From Spirosoma aerolatum (GTDB lineage: Bacteria; Bacteroidota; Bacteroidia; Cytophagales; Spirosomataceae), in NCBI RefSeq assembly GCF_002056795.1, contig NZ_CP020104.1, positions 3,979,001 to 4,043,000 of the forward strand: a stretch of 64,000 bases of DNA. Reading direction: 5' to 3'. Position 1 is the first letter of the stretch; every line of letters starts with the position of its first letter. This document shows positions 17,192 to 26,453 of this stretch, piece by piece. A model generated the notes under the pieces. That model ran no database searches. It was not told the DNA's origin and saw only the letters and a list, made by a program, of their open reading frames with translations. Position numbers and translations under genes: made by a program.

Positions 17192-18427
17192 CTACAGCCT
17201 GATAAGCTTTTTCATAAACTGATCGGCTACTTTCAGAGCAGCGGCCAGGTCAGTCAATTCAACCTGTTCAAGTGGATTATGGCTAATGCCTTCGAAACAC
17301 CTGACAAACAGCATGGCTATCGGTGCTACCTGCGATATCGGAACACCATCGTGCCCGGCACCACTAACCAGTCGTACAACATCATACCCGCTTTCGGCAA
17401 TAGCTGTAGCCAGCAGATTGGTCAACTGGGTATCGCAGCCTACGGGTGCTGTTTCCTGAATCAGTTTCCAGTCGACCACTACAGAACGCATCCGACCTAA
17501 TTGACTACAGGCATCCCGTAGCGACTGGTAGGCCTTTGTTAATACAGCCTCGTCGTTACTCCGTATATCCAGACTACAGACCACCTCGCCGGGGATCACA
17601 TTACTGGCAGCATCGGCAACTGTTAATTTACCGACTGTTGCCACCAGATTTGACTGACTACCGGCTAGTTGCTCAACGATCAGAATAAATTCAGAAGCTG
17701 CGCAAAGTGCATCCCGACGCATAGACATCGGCACTGTACCGGCATGGCCTGCCATTCCTCTGAAAGTGATCTCAACCCGCTTCTGACCAGCTATGTCCGT
17801 CACAACAGCCACGGGTATGACTTTTTCATATAAAACCGGGCCCTGTTCAATATGAATTTCGAAGTAGCCAAGCCAATCTTGAGGTGCTATGGCCTCGGAT
17901 ACCAGGGCGCCAGGGTCTCCTCCCATTGCCTGAATAACGTCAGAGAGCGATGTACCCGATGCATCTTTTTTATCCAGCAACGTTTCATCAAACGACCCAG
18001 CCACCACCTTACTCCCTAAATAGGTCGTATGAAATCGAACCCCCTCTTCATCACTAAATGCAATTAACTCAATATGAAATGGCAAAGGCTGCTCCGACTG
18101 GATAAGCTGTTCTATCAGATCAAGTCCCATAATAATGCCAAGAGGGCCATCAAACTTGCCTGCGTTGACAACCGTATCCATATGCGATGCAATGACAAAC
18201 GTTCTGGCCTTTTTCATTGGGCTCACCCATCGACCCCGAACGTTTCCAAGGGTATCGACACGAGTCTGTAGACCAAGCACTTCCATCCACTGTCGGATCT
18301 GTCGACTCCCCTCAAGAAAAGACGGGCTACCAAACGTACGGGTAATGCCTGTCGTAGCTTCGCTGATCGAAGCCAATTGATCGATTTTATAAAGGATTGC
18401 CGATGCGCGCTGTGTATACGTATTCAT
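17192..18427 (-). CDS. allC: Allantoate amidohydrolase (M20 family)
   Basis: Hydrolyses allantoate to (S)-ureidoglycine, CO2 and ammonia. The 411-residue protein has all metal-site motifs: ASHMDTVVNAGKFDGPLG (His, Asp), SDEEGVRFH (Glu pair), FEIHIEQGP (His) and ISHNPLEQVELTDL (His). The dimerisation domain includes FRGMAGHAGTVPMSMRRDA, which carries the His and Asn/Arg substrate contacts typical of the HyuC/AllC clan. The TVVN-G-K-F-D-G variant is closer to E. coli AllC than the DTQPYGGRFDG of the neighbouring paralogue. It lies 37 bp after allB and 54 bp before the ureidoglycine aminohydrolase, the matching order of the pathway. Confidence 0.87.
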   Translation of the reverse strand: MNTYTQRASAILYKIDQLASISEATTGITRTFGSPSFLEGSRQIRQWMEVLGLQTRVDTLGNVRGRWVSPMKKARTFVIASHMDTVVNAGKFDGPLGIIMGLDLIEQLIQSEQPLPFHIELIAFSDEEGVRFHTTYLGSKVVAGSFDETLLDKKDASGTSLSDVIQAMGGDPGALVSEAIAPQDWLGYFEIHIEQGPVLYEKVIPVAVVTDIAGQKRVEITFRGMAGHAGTVPMSMRRDALCAASEFILIVEQLAGSQSNLVATVGKLTVADAASNVIPGEVVCSLDIRSNDEAVLTKAYQSLRDACSQLGRMRSVVVDWKLIQETAPVGCDTQLTNLLATAIAESGYDVVRLVSGAGHDGVPISQVAPIAMLFVRCFEGISHNPLEQVELTDLAAALKVADQFMKKLIRL

Positions 18428-18464
18428 ACTACTTAATCGGTAAGCAAACCGATTTCATTTATGA

Positions 18465-19799
18465 TCAATTTAGCAACGCTTTCCCCTCGTTAAGCCGCAA
18501 AAAACCACTCCGATCAAACACCTGAATACCAGACAGGTACGTTTGCTCCACTACCCCATAAAGCTCTTGATGGAGGTAGGGAGTTATCTTGTGTTTATGC
18601 TGGAGTATATCCTCCGACACAGTAAACGTTTTGTGAGGGTTCCAAACGACTAAATCAGCATCGAATCCTTTGGTTATTTGTCCCTTTCGGCTCGCCAATC
18701 CAGCTAACTCAGCCGGTTTTTCACAAAGCCACCGAGCCATATCAGGTAGTGTACAGCCTCGTTGACGAGCAGCCGTCCACAAAGCAGGTAAAGCAAGCTG
18801 TAGCGAAGCAATGCCCCCCCAGGCTTTCCTAAAATTACCGCTCTCCAGGCATTTCAAATCAGCGGGTGCTGGTGAATGATCGGTGGCCACAAAATCAATG
18901 ATTCCGGCTTTCAGAGCTTCCCACAGTAGATTTCTATTCGCCCGATCCCGAATCGGTGGGGCACATTTAAATTGTGTCTGTCCATCGGGGATTGATTCGG
19001 CATTGAAAAACAGGTAATGCTGAGCCGTTTCGACGGTTAGCGGCAGCCCTTTTTCTTTGGCCCTGGCGATCGGTTCAATCGAATTGTCTGACGATAAATG
19101 GACAATATGCGTTCGGCAATTAAATTCTTCGCACATTCGAATCATTAGGGCGATGGCTTTATCCTCCCATTCTTTAGGCCGCGACGTCAGGTAATTCCGA
19201 TACGACCGTACATCGCCAGTTGCCAGGGTTTCATCCGTCGATAATTCACAGTGTACCAGTAGTGGTAGATTGTACCGGGCGAGAATCGGCATGGCTTTCT
19301 GCAAATCCAACTCCGTCACGTTCGGAAATTCATCGATACCGGAATGTGTCAAAAACGCCTTGAATCCCAGTACACCTTTATCTATCAGTGGCTCAATTTC
19401 GTTCGTATTTCCAGGGACAAGCCCTCCCCAGAAACCGCAGTTTGTGTGCAGTTTTTCGGAAAGAGCCGCTAGTTTCTGTTCGAATGCCTCCACCGTAGTC
19501 GTCACGGGCGACGAATTGAGTGGCATATCGACCAGTGTTGTCACACCTCCTGCCACTGCAGCCCGGGTAGCGGTATCAAAACCCTCCCATTCTGTCCGGC
19601 CAGGTTCATTGATGTGTACATGTGGATCGATGATTCCAGCCATCAGTACCTTATCACCAAGGTCATGTACAACAGCCGAAAATTCAGATGGCAGTTCAGG
19701 CAATACATCCGCAATCCGGCCATTTTTTACGATAACAACTGCCCGTCTGACCCCTTCTGGTGTAACGACCTGACTACTTCTTAACCCAAAATTATTCAT
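18465..19799 (-). CDS. allB: Allantoinase
   Basis: Opens the allantoin ring to allantoate. A cyclic-amidohydrolase TIM barrel with a binuclear metal centre: DPHVHINEPGRTEWEG (two His), the carboxylated lysine in GFKAFLTHSG, LVHCELS, HIVHLSSDNS and the catalytic Asp in ATDHSPAP. The N-terminal block LRSSQVVTPEG and C-terminal GFDADLVVWNP are also typical. I start it at 19799 (MNNFGLRSSQ), giving 444 residues; an ATG at 19871 would add 24 residues that do not resemble the family. It is the first gene of the six-gene ureide operon and diverges from the uricase gene. Confidence 0.94.
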   Translation of the reverse strand: MNNFGLRSSQVVTPEGVRRAVVIVKNGRIADVLPELPSEFSAVVHDLGDKVLMAGIIDPHVHINEPGRTEWEGFDTATRAAVAGGVTTLVDMPLNSSPVTTTVEAFEQKLAALSEKLHTNCGFWGGLVPGNTNEIEPLIDKGVLGFKAFLTHSGIDEFPNVTELDLQKAMPILARYNLPLLVHCELSTDETLATGDVRSYRNYLTSRPKEWEDKAIALMIRMCEEFNCRTHIVHLSSDNSIEPIARAKEKGLPLTVETAQHYLFFNAESIPDGQTQFKCAPPIRDRANRNLLWEALKAGIIDFVATDHSPAPADLKCLESGNFRKAWGGIASLQLALPALWTAARQRGCTLPDMARWLCEKPAELAGLASRKGQITKGFDADLVVWNPHKTFTVSEDILQHKHKITPYLHQELYGVVEQTYLSGIQVFDRSGFLRLNEGKALLN

Positions 19800-19888
19800 A
19801 TCTGCTTTTATCGGCCAATCCATTCGGTTATCTCTACTACGACGCCCTATCCATAAACCACAGATTACCATTCATTTTTACTAAGAAT

Positions 19889-19899
19889 GGTGCTGCACC
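19889..19899. promoter_or_regulatory. Short palindrome in the allB-uricase divergent region
   Basis: GGTGC-T-GCACC, perfectly symmetric, lies 90 bp from the allB start and 80 bp from the uricase start. Its location in the only divergent promoter region of the pathway makes it a candidate operator. Symmetry this short occurs by chance, and no regulator gene is adjacent. Confidence 0.18.
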
Positions 19900-19978
19900 T
19901 GGCGAATGAGAACGTCTAAAAATAGAAAATTAATAGCTATACTAGGGGTAAATACTACCGAAAACAGCCGAAACGACC

Positions 19979-20824
19979 ATGAAGACCATCCTGAAAGAAA
20001 ATGCGTACGGGAAGAATGCAGTAAACCTATCAAAAATCATTCGACACCCTACTTACCACGAATTCCGCCAAATTTCTGTCAATATATCCTTAAAAGGTGA
20101 CTTCGAAACCGCCCACACCCTGGGCGACAATTCAAAGATTCTCCCAACCGATACGCAGAAGAACACCGTTTACGCCCTGGCCAAAGAACACTTTACAGAT
20201 TCCATCGAACATTTTGCCCTCTACCTTGCCAATTATTTCCTGGCAACCAACCCACAGGTTAGTCAAGCTACGGTCGACATTATTGAATTCCCGTGGACAC
20301 AAATGGCATTTGATGGCGACCTACATACACATGCTTATCTGGGTGGCAGCTCCGAAAAACATACCACCTCCGTTATTCAAACTCGAAACGCTGTGACCGT
20401 CACGTCCGGCCTAAAGGACTTGTTGATCCTTAAAACAACCGATTCCGGCTTTGAAGGCTATATAAAAGATCAATTTACTACGTTGAAGGAAACCGCCGAT
20501 CGAATTTTCGCTACGCAATGCGAAGCAAGCTGGACGTATACCCAACAGGAACTTGACTTTACAGCGCTGTTTACAAAAATCAGAGAGACCCTACTAAAAA
20601 CATTTGCCCATCACAAGAGTCTGTCGGTTCAGCAAACGCTATTGGCTATGGGGGAGGCTGTCCTTAACGAAACGCCCGAGGTCATCGAGATTAGCCTTAA
20701 ACTACCTAATAAACACCACATTTTGTTCAATCTGGAGCAATTCGGCATGGAGAATAAAAACGAGATTTTCATCGCAACCGACGTACCCTATGGGTACATC
20801 ACCGGAACAATGACAAGAGACTAG
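19979..20824 (+). CDS. Urate oxidase (uricase, factor-independent)
   Basis: Oxidises urate to 5-hydroxyisourate with O2, without cofactor. The 281 residues contain two T-fold repeats and the active-site residues known from the Aspergillus enzyme: Lys12 (AYGKN), Thr57 (LPTDTQKNT), Phe158 (DSGFEGY), Arg175 (ADRIFAT), Gln218 (LSVQQTL) and His246/247 (NKHHILFN). There is no peroxisomal signal. It is transcribed divergently from the allantoinase operon with about 180 bp between the starts, so the cluster can be controlled from one region. The xanthine oxidation step is not in the window. Symbols uox and pucL are used for homologues; I assign none. Confidence 0.96.
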   Translation: MKTILKENAYGKNAVNLSKIIRHPTYHEFRQISVNISLKGDFETAHTLGDNSKILPTDTQKNTVYALAKEHFTDSIEHFALYLANYFLATNPQVSQATVDIIEFPWTQMAFDGDLHTHAYLGGSSEKHTTSVIQTRNAVTVTSGLKDLLILKTTDSGFEGYIKDQFTTLKETADRIFATQCEASWTYTQQELDFTALFTKIRETLLKTFAHHKSLSVQQTLLAMGEAVLNETPEVIEISLKLPNKHHILFNLEQFGMENKNEIFIATDVPYGYITGTMTRD

Positions 20825-20902
20825 TGAGGTCCTAATAACCAGTTCATTATAATTAGCCGATGCTAGTAAATCGCTTATGTTTATGACTGGTCAAGTTGGT
20901 CG

Positions 20903-21304
20903 TCAGTATAATTTTTCGTAGGTGATCCGGATCGGTCTATCAGCGTTCAGCGTCTCTTCATCCAGGATCCGCATCTTGTTGGTGCCGGGAATGAGTACGT
21001 AATCATCCCAAAGTTTCAGTGTTTTTTCGCCAGAACGAACAGTAATCGTGCGCTCATCGACCCCAACCGACAGTGTAACCTCATTGCCAAGACGGAGATT
21101 TTTCGGAAGCACAACAAGGACAAAAAGGCGCTGGTTAGATACCTGATTTCCAAAGCCACCCAATCGGTATCGATACTTTTCCTTTGAAAGAACGGCTGTG
21201 TGCTGTGAAGGCAAGGAATCTGTTTGGGCGAGGGTCTTCGGTTGCTCTATCGCATACCCGTTCCTGAACAGAAAACATAAAACAGACAATAGACCAATTT
21301 TCAT
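20903..21304 (-). CDS. Exported protein of unknown function
   Basis: With the ATG at 21304 the protein has 133 residues and begins with a signal peptide (MKIGLLSVLCFLFRNGYAIE). An upstream TTG start would prepend another hydrophobic segment and is less likely. The mature part is beta-strand-rich (RLFVLVVLPKNLRLGNEVTL, ERTITVRSGEKTLKLWDDYV, RPIRITYEKLY). No catalytic motif or recognised domain. It converges with the uricase gene and has no co-transcribed partner. Confidence 0.6.
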   Translation of the reverse strand: MKIGLLSVLCFLFRNGYAIEQPKTLAQTDSLPSQHTAVLSKEKYRYRLGGFGNQVSNQRLFVLVVLPKNLRLGNEVTLSVGVDERTITVRSGEKTLKLWDDYVLIPGTNKMRILDEETLNADRPIRITYEKLY

Positions 21305-21508
21305 AGCGAGATTAAGGAATACACTATAAATGACTAACGAAAACAGAGCGTTTTGTATGCCATTAAAATACAACATTCTTTTCAGCAAGCCATAACGTAA
21401 ACAGCCACATTGAATTCCAGACTACTAACCACGTTTTAAAGCACTTATCGTCTACCACGAATTCAGTCAACAACATCCTTATTTATCATACTGCGGCCAT
21501 TAAAAACG

Positions 21509-21532
21509 AAGAGCAGCCCAGGAGCTGCTCTT
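21509..21532 (-). terminator. Rho-independent terminator of the DUF937 gene
   Basis: Nine-bp perfect stem (AAGAGCAGC, 21509-21517; GCTGCTCTT, 21524-21532) with a 6-nt loop. On the minus strand it is followed by CG and five T, 26 bp after the gene's stop codon. Confidence 0.9.
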
Positions 21533-21557
21533 TGAAACTGATCAGAATTTATAGTAC

Positions 21558-22097
21558 TTAGCGACCGCCAAACAAGCCGCCCAGCATACCGCCCAGGCCT
21601 CCTCCGCCACCCTGCTGGGTAGCTACCCGAAGCAGGTCGTTCATATCCAGTTTACCATCGGCCATGGCCGATCCAGCCATCCCCATCCAGTCAATACCTT
21701 GTTGCCCCGTGGCCGCCCCTAGAATTGAGTTCCCATCGACACTGGAGTCGTTCGGGTCCGATGCTTTATGCATAAGCTTACTGAGCACAACTGGAACAAG
21801 GGCACCAGCCACCGACATGGCAACCTGGGGCGAAATGCCCAATTTTTCCATTAAATTTTCTTCGACATGACTCTGTACCCCCTGTGTTACAGGGCTCTGC
21901 TGAACATTTCCTCCATTCACAACCATACCCAGCAAATTGCCAAGTCCACCACCCTGAGCCTGCTGGCCCAGGCCACTCAGAATACTGCTCGCCACAGTCT
22001 GCATCACGCTATCATTCTGACTGTTTGGAATAGCCGGGTTATTAATTACTGACTGACCAGCCTGCTGCTGCACTAGATTCATCAATGTTTCAAACAT
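21558..22097 (-). CDS. DUF937 domain protein
   Basis: A 179-residue protein without signal peptide. Its N-terminal two-thirds match the DUF937 pattern: LVQQQAGQSVINNPAIPN, SSILSGLGQQAQ, VNGGN and the conserved helix EENLMEKLGISPQVAMSVAG. Gly-rich segments follow, ending GGGGGLGGMLGGLFGGR. Helical bundles separated by Gly/Gln linkers are usual for this family. The function is unknown. Monocistronic with its own terminator. Confidence 0.85.
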   Translation of the reverse strand: MFETLMNLVQQQAGQSVINNPAIPNSQNDSVMQTVASSILSGLGQQAQGGGLGNLLGMVVNGGNVQQSPVTQGVQSHVEENLMEKLGISPQVAMSVAGALVPVVLSKLMHKASDPNDSSVDGNSILGAATGQQGIDWMGMAGSAMADGKLDMNDLLRVATQQGGGGGLGGMLGGLFGGR

Positions 22098-22227
22098 GGT
22101 TTCTTGCTTTTAATGGTTAAGCGGGAAAAGGTTTCTTTTCTTGATACCCGCGTTAAAAATAGACAGACGACAACAGTTACTTCAATAGGAATCGGTTTTA
22201 TTTGTCGTAAATCTATTAACTACGCTT

Positions 22228-22668
22228 ATGACGCACGAAGAGTCCAAAAGTAGCAACTCAACTTCAGAAAAAAAGTTGTTTACTGAAAAAGCGAATCTGC
22301 TACTTCCAGATTTACTCTATCCAAGCGAGTCTGACGAACCCATCGAAACTGTCACCTGCTATTTAAAACAGGCTGACCCGCTTACGGTTAGTCAGATTAA
22401 AGACTGGTTGATGCTTCCTCCTGAAATTTACGTGGAAGAAATGCCGGAAGCCGACTTTTGGGAGCCCGTTGTTTCTGAACAGGATTGGTATGGAAATGAC
22501 GAGAAAGCTCGTACCGCGAAATTTCAGGCGTTACAACAACTGGTTGAAACTGACTTATCCATACGTCAGGTATTTCGTATAGGTGATTCCGAAATAGATG
22601 TGTATTTACTGGGCCTTCAGGCCGAAGAAGGACGGGCAGGCCTAAAAACGAAAATCGTGCAGACGTAA
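22228..22668 (+). CDS. NuiA-like nuclease inhibitor family protein
   Basis: A soluble acidic 146-residue protein. The segment LLYPSESDEPIETVTCYLK (about 30-48) resembles the opening motif of the sugar-non-specific nuclease inhibitor NuiA of Anabaena. The C-terminal stretch FQALQQLVETDLSIRQVFRIGDSEIDVYLLGL fits the end of that family, where the inhibitor's beta strands lie. NuiA binds the metal site of the DNA/RNA non-specific nuclease NucA. No cognate nuclease is adjacent. I am moderately sure of the family; whether it inhibits a nuclease here is inference. Confidence 0.6.
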   Translation: MTHEESKSSNSTSEKKLFTEKANLLLPDLLYPSESDEPIETVTCYLKQADPLTVSQIKDWLMLPPEIYVEEMPEADFWEPVVSEQDWYGNDEKARTAKFQALQQLVETDLSIRQVFRIGDSEIDVYLLGLQAEEGRAGLKTKIVQT

Positions 22669-22673
22669 AGGCA

Positions 22674-22755
22674 GTACAAAGAGGGCGGAGTAAGGAGTAG
22701 GAGAAACGCTAAATATGCGTCATTAATCCTATTCCTTACTCCGCCCTCTTTGTAC
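22674..22755. terminator. Long-stem bidirectional hairpin between the NuiA-like gene and rplT
   Basis: Arms 22674-22702 and 22727-22755 (29 nt) pair at 28 of 29 positions; the single mismatch is a transition that gives a G-U pair in one RNA strand. The hairpin sits 6 bp after the plus-strand gene and 11 bp after rplT on the minus strand, where a shared terminator is expected. Confidence 0.8.
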
Positions 22756-22765
22756 TAATTTCTGT

Positions 22766-23110
22766 TTACTTTACTTGCTCCACAACGGCGGCAAATGCTT
22801 CCGGGTGATTCATGGCCAGATCGGCCAATACTTTACGGTTGAGTTCGATGCCAGATTTGTTCAGGGCACCCATCAGTGCTGAATACGACATGCCGTTAAT
22901 GCGGGCACCAGCGTTGATCCGCTGAATCCAGAGAGCCCGGAAATCGCGTTTTTTGGCACGACGGTCGCGGTATGCGTATCCTAAACCTTTTTCAACAGCA
23001 TTTTTAGCAACTGTCCAAACATTTTTACGCCGACCAAAATAGCCTTTGGCCAGCTTCATTACTTTTTTCCGACGCGCCCGTGAGGCAACGTGATTGACGG
23101 AACGTGGCAT
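22766..23110 (-). CDS. rplT: 50S ribosomal protein L20
   Basis: Large-subunit protein needed early in 50S assembly, binding 23S rRNA domain I. The 114-residue sequence is diagnostic: [60 protein letters not shown] and [16 protein letters not shown]. It is the last gene of the thrS-infC-rpmI-rplT set. The rpmI-rplT gap has a small hairpin (GGATGC/GCATCC, 23244-23260). Confidence 0.98.
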   Translation of the reverse strand: MPRSVNHVASRARRKKVMKLAKGYFGRRKNVWTVAKNAVEKGLGYAYRDRRAKKRDFRALWIQRINAGARINGMSYSALMGALNKSGIELNRKVLADLAMNHPEAFAAVVEQVK

Positions 23111-23271
23111 TGTAAATTAAGTTGTTTTTTGACGACAGGCGGAAAAGAAGGGTAGCGTAAATAATGACGATTATTGTTCTGTCACCATTCTTTTTTCATC
23201 CTTCATTCGCTTTTGGCCCGGCATCGGGTGAAACATAAAACCAGGATGCACCCCGCATCCCTTTTGACTAG

Positions 23272-23466
23272 TTAGACGTTCAGCAACGCTTTGATGCGAC
23301 GCTCGTCTGTACTATCTACTACAGCAGCGTGTACTAAATTACGCTTCTGCTTGGTGGTTTTTTTCGTCAGAATATGACTATGGAAGGCATGCTTCCGCTT
23401 GATTTTACCGGTACCGGTCAGCTTGAAACGCTTCTTGGCAGCCGAGTTGGTTTTTACTTTTGGCAT
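23272..23466 (-). CDS. rpmI: 50S ribosomal protein L35
   Basis: Large-subunit protein of 64 residues, very basic, with the signature [20 protein letters not shown] and [20 protein letters not shown]. It follows infC after 142 bp, and that gap holds a 20-bp-arm hairpin. Confidence 0.98.
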   Translation of the reverse strand: MPKVKTNSAAKKRFKLTGTGKIKRKHAFHSHILTKKTTKQKRNLVHAAVVDSTDERRIKALLNV

Positions 23467-23526
23467 TGGAGTAAACCGCTTGTATGGAATATTTTAGTAA
23501 ACAGGCCGCAAAGATACAAAAAACAA

Positions 23527-23604
23527 CGCTAAAGTTAAAGCGGAAACCAAGAGGAATAAACGGTTTTCCATCTAATCCACCTACTTTCCGCTTTAACTTT
23601 AACG
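23527..23604 (-). promoter_or_regulatory. Hairpin in the infC-rpmI gap
   Basis: Arms 23527-23546 and 23585-23604 (20 nt) differ from perfect pairing at one transition; 16 bp are exact (AAAGTTAAAGCGGAAA). On the minus strand it starts 4 bp after the infC stop and ends 60 bp before rpmI, with no clear T-run after it. In other bacteria L20 or L35 expression is controlled by RNA structure in this gap, so this could be a processing or repression site, or a partial terminator. Confidence 0.5.
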
Positions 23605-23608
23605 TAAA

Positions 23609-24163
23609 CTATTTTTTAGTGACAGCCTTGGGCGACAGAAAAACGGTCATTCGTTTTCCTTCGAGTTTGGGTTCAGCTTCAACTTTACCGTACTCTTCCA
23701 GCCCCTTAGCAAAGCGGTCAAGCAATTGAGAACCTCGGTCTTTAAATACAATCGCCCGACCTACGAATTGCACGTAAGCTTTTACTTTGGCCCCTTCTTT
23801 CAGGAAGTTTATAGCGTGTTTCAGTTTGAAATCGAAGTCGTGATCATCAGTATTTGGGCCAAACCGAATCTCCTTAATAACGACTTTTGTGGCATTCGCC
23901 TTGATTTCTTTCTGCTTTTTCTTCTGCTCGTATTTGAACTTAGAGTAATCGACTATACGGCAAACAGGCGGCACAGCATTAGGCGATACCTCAACGAGAT
24001 CGAGTCCCTGAGCCTTAGCCATCGCTTGTGCTTTATTTATGTCGTAGATTCCCTGCTCTACATTTTCACCGACCACCCGAACTTCGCGGGCCAGGATGCG
24101 CTCATTGACTTTGTACGGTTCTTCAACCACACGACGAGGTGGTCTGCGCTGGGGTAATGCCAT
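23609..24163 (-). CDS. infC: Translation initiation factor IF-3
   Basis: Binds the 30S subunit, prevents premature 50S joining and checks the initiator tRNA. The 184 residues show the N-domain ([20 protein letters not shown]), the linker ([20 protein letters not shown]) and the C-domain ([37 protein letters not shown]). The start is an ordinary ATG, unlike the rare AUU start used for autoregulation in E. coli. A hairpin in the 203-bp thrS-infC gap may take over a regulatory role. Confidence 0.98.
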   Translation of the reverse strand: MALPQRRPPRRVVEEPYKVNERILAREVRVVGENVEQGIYDINKAQAMAKAQGLDLVEVSPNAVPPVCRIVDYSKFKYEQKKKQKEIKANATKVVIKEIRFGPNTDDHDFDFKLKHAINFLKEGAKVKAYVQFVGRAIVFKDRGSQLLDRFAKGLEEYGKVEAEPKLEGKRMTVFLSPKAVTKK

Positions 24164-24308
24164 AGATTGTGTTTAGGGTAACAAATTGTTTAATGTTGAC
24201 TTTTATATGAACTGATGAAAAGTCGCTTGGATAACGTAACGATTTTTAAAAAGTTCGGTAAACTATTGAAAATAGCACTGCAAAACAAGTTTACAGTCTG
24301 CACTTTAT

Positions 24309-24360
24309 AGTTTTCGGTTGACCAACGTATGAAACAAGGTACGTCAGCCAACCGAAAACT
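24309..24360 (-). promoter_or_regulatory. Bulged hairpin between thrS and infC
   Basis: Arms AGTTTTCGGTTG (24309-24320) and CAACCGAAAACT (24349-24360) pair perfectly. Inside, ACGTA/TACGT pairs across a 4-nt internal loop. It starts 6 bp after the thrS stop on the minus strand. The 3' arm is followed by ATAAAG rather than T, so it is not a canonical terminator. An infC leader structure, an RNA processing site or a stability element is more likely. Confidence 0.5.
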
Positions 24361-24366
24361 GTAAAC

Positions 24367-26310
24367 TTATAGCTTAACTTCTGTCTGGAACGTTTTGACA
24401 AACTCGTCCACACTCATGCTACCAAGATCGCCCTGCCCTTTACGACGGACCGATACTTTGCCATCAGCGGCTTCTTTTTCCCCTACAATAAGCATGTAAG
24501 GCACTTTAGCTACTTCTGCATCCCGAATCTTCCGACCGATTTTTTCGTCGCGTAAATCGACAAAGCCACGAATATCATGCTCTTGCAAACTGAAGAACAG
24601 ATCGTTGGCATAATGTTCGTATTTCTCCGAAATCGGCAGAATTGCGATCTGGTCAGGCGAAAGCCAGAGCGGAAAGTTACCACCTGAATTTTCGATCAGG
24701 ATGGCGATAAATCGCTCCATGGACCCAAACGGTGCCCGGTGAATCATAACGGGCCGATGTTTCTGGTTATCAGCACCAATGTATTCCAGCTCGAATCGAT
24801 TCGGCAGGTTATAGTCAACCTGAATCGTACCGAGTTGCCATTTGCGCCCCAGGGCATCACGCACCATGAAATCAAGCTTTGGTCCGTAAAAAGCAGCTTC
24901 GCCTAATTCCATAACGGTTGGCAAACCTTTCTCGGCAGCTGATTCAATAATAGCAGCTTCGGCTTTCTCCCACAAGTCGTCGGAGCCGATGTATTTCGTT
25001 TTATTCTCTGGGTCACGCAAGGATACCTGAGCGCTATAATCTTCAAAACCAAGTGATTTAAAGACATACAGCACCAGATCGATCACTTTCATAAACTCAT
25101 CCTTCACCTGATCGGGTCGACAGAAGATGTGTGCATCATCCTGCGTAAATCCACGTACGCGTGTTAGTCCATGCAATTCCCCCGACTGCTCGTAGCGATA
25201 CACCGTTCCAAACTCAGCCAATCGGAGCGGTAAATCCCGATACGAACGTGGGCGGGTTTTATAAATTTCGCAGTGGTGCGGGCAATTCATCGGTTTTAGC
25301 AAAAACTCCTCGTTCGGATCAGGGGTTTTAATGGGTTGGAACGAATCTTCACCATATTTTTCCCAGTGACCCGAAGTAACATACAATTGCTTGCTACCAA
25401 TATGAGGAGTCACAACAGGCGAATACCCAGCCCGTATCTGAGCTTTGCGTAGAAAATTTTCCAGCCGTTCGCGCAGCATGGTACCTTTGGGTAACCAGAG
25501 CGGAAGGCCAGCGCCTACTTTTTCCGAAAATGCAAACAGTTCCAGCTCCTTACCCAACTTGCGGTGGTCGCGTTTTTTTGCTTCTTCAAGAAGGTACAGG
25601 TATTCATCAAGCTCCTTCTGTTTCGGATACGTTACGGCGTAAATCCGGGTAAGCTGTTTATTCTTCTCGTTACCCCGCCAATAGGCACCGGCAACGTTCA
25701 TCAATTTTGCAGCTTTAATAAAACCCGTATTCGGGATATGCGGTCCCCGGCAAAGGTCGGTAAAATTACCCTGGGTGTAAAATGTAATCGTACCATCATC
25801 GAGCCCTTCGAGCAAGTCCAGTTTGTATGGATCACCTTTCTCTTCAAAATAGGCAATCGCATCGGCTTTGCTCATCGGCTTGCGGATATACTGTTCTTTC
25901 TGACGAGCCAGTTCGAGCATTTTATCCTCGACCCGCTTGAAGTCTTCCTGCGAAAAGGGTTGCCCACCCAGATCAACATCATAATAAAAGCCGGTTTCGA
26001 TGGCTGGACCGATCCCAAATTTCACACCGGGATACAGGGCTTCCAGCGCTTCGGCCAGCAAGTGAGCCGACGAATGCCAGAACGTGGCCTTGCCCTCGGC
26101 ATCATTCCATGTCAGAAGCTGCACCGTAGCATCGTCCTCTATGGGGCGAGTGGCATCCTGTACGACACCGTTCACTTTGGCGGCCAACACATTACGGGCC
26201 AGACCTTCACTAATTTGAGCGGCAATTTCCAACCCAGTGCTTCCTTTGGGATATTGCCGAACGCTACCATCGGGAAGCGTTACGCGGATTTGTTCGTCCT
26301 GCGCAATCAT
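24367..26310 (-). CDS. thrS: Threonine-tRNA ligase
   Basis: Charges tRNA-Thr and edits mischarged Ser. The 647 residues contain all domains: TGS ([19 protein letters not shown], about 10-65); the editing domain with its zinc-like HxxxH ([18 protein letters not shown]); the class II core with motif 2 ([20 protein letters not shown]), the zinc-binding Cys in [10 protein letters not shown] and motif 3 ([11 protein letters not shown]); and the C-terminal anticodon-binding domain ([14 protein letters not shown] to the end). It is the first gene of the thrS-infC-rpmI-rplT set. No T-box is recognisable in the leader; a small stem GCTTAC/GTAAGC lies at 26341-26360. Confidence 0.98.
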   Translation of the reverse strand: MIAQDEQIRVTLPDGSVRQYPKGSTGLEIAAQISEGLARNVLAAKVNGVVQDATRPIEDDATVQLLTWNDAEGKATFWHSSAHLLAEALEALYPGVKFGIGPAIETGFYYDVDLGGQPFSQEDFKRVEDKMLELARQKEQYIRKPMSKADAIAYFEEKGDPYKLDLLEGLDDGTITFYTQGNFTDLCRGPHIPNTGFIKAAKLMNVAGAYWRGNEKNKQLTRIYAVTYPKQKELDEYLYLLEEAKKRDHRKLGKELELFAFSEKVGAGLPLWLPKGTMLRERLENFLRKAQIRAGYSPVVTPHIGSKQLYVTSGHWEKYGEDSFQPIKTPDPNEEFLLKPMNCPHHCEIYKTRPRSYRDLPLRLAEFGTVYRYEQSGELHGLTRVRGFTQDDAHIFCRPDQVKDEFMKVIDLVLYVFKSLGFEDYSAQVSLRDPENKTKYIGSDDLWEKAEAAIIESAAEKGLPTVMELGEAAFYGPKLDFMVRDALGRKWQLGTIQVDYNLPNRFELEYIGADNQKHRPVMIHRAPFGSMERFIAILIENSGGNFPLWLSPDQIAILPISEKYEHYANDLFFSLQEHDIRGFVDLRDEKIGRKIRDAEVAKVPYMLIVGEKEAADGKVSVRRKGQGDLGSMSVDEFVKTFQTEVKL

Positions 26311-26372
26311 TTGCGACTATTTTTATAGGTGGTACCCGCAGCTTACCTACAACTGTAAGCCACTTAATTTTT

Positions 26373-26441
26373 GATGTATGATGTAGGATATATAATGTAT
26401 TTGTCTGTTAATGATACATCATATATTCTACATCATACATC
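26373..26441 (-). terminator. Long AT-rich hairpin between the TPR lipoprotein gene and thrS
   Basis: Arms 26373-26400 and 26414-26441 (28 nt) pair at 26 positions; both mismatches are transitions. It begins 12 bp after the TPR gene stop (minus strand) and ends 63 bp before the thrS start. The stem is mostly A/T, so it may act by length rather than GC content. Confidence 0.6.
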
Positions 26442-26453
26442 ACTTACTATACA

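Noticed and set aside
26341..26360. GCTTAC/GTAAGC stem near thrS considered as a T-box or riboswitch
   Set aside because: A T-box needs a long conserved leader with the T-box sequence and specifier loop; only about 60-140 bp are available, and no such motif is seen.
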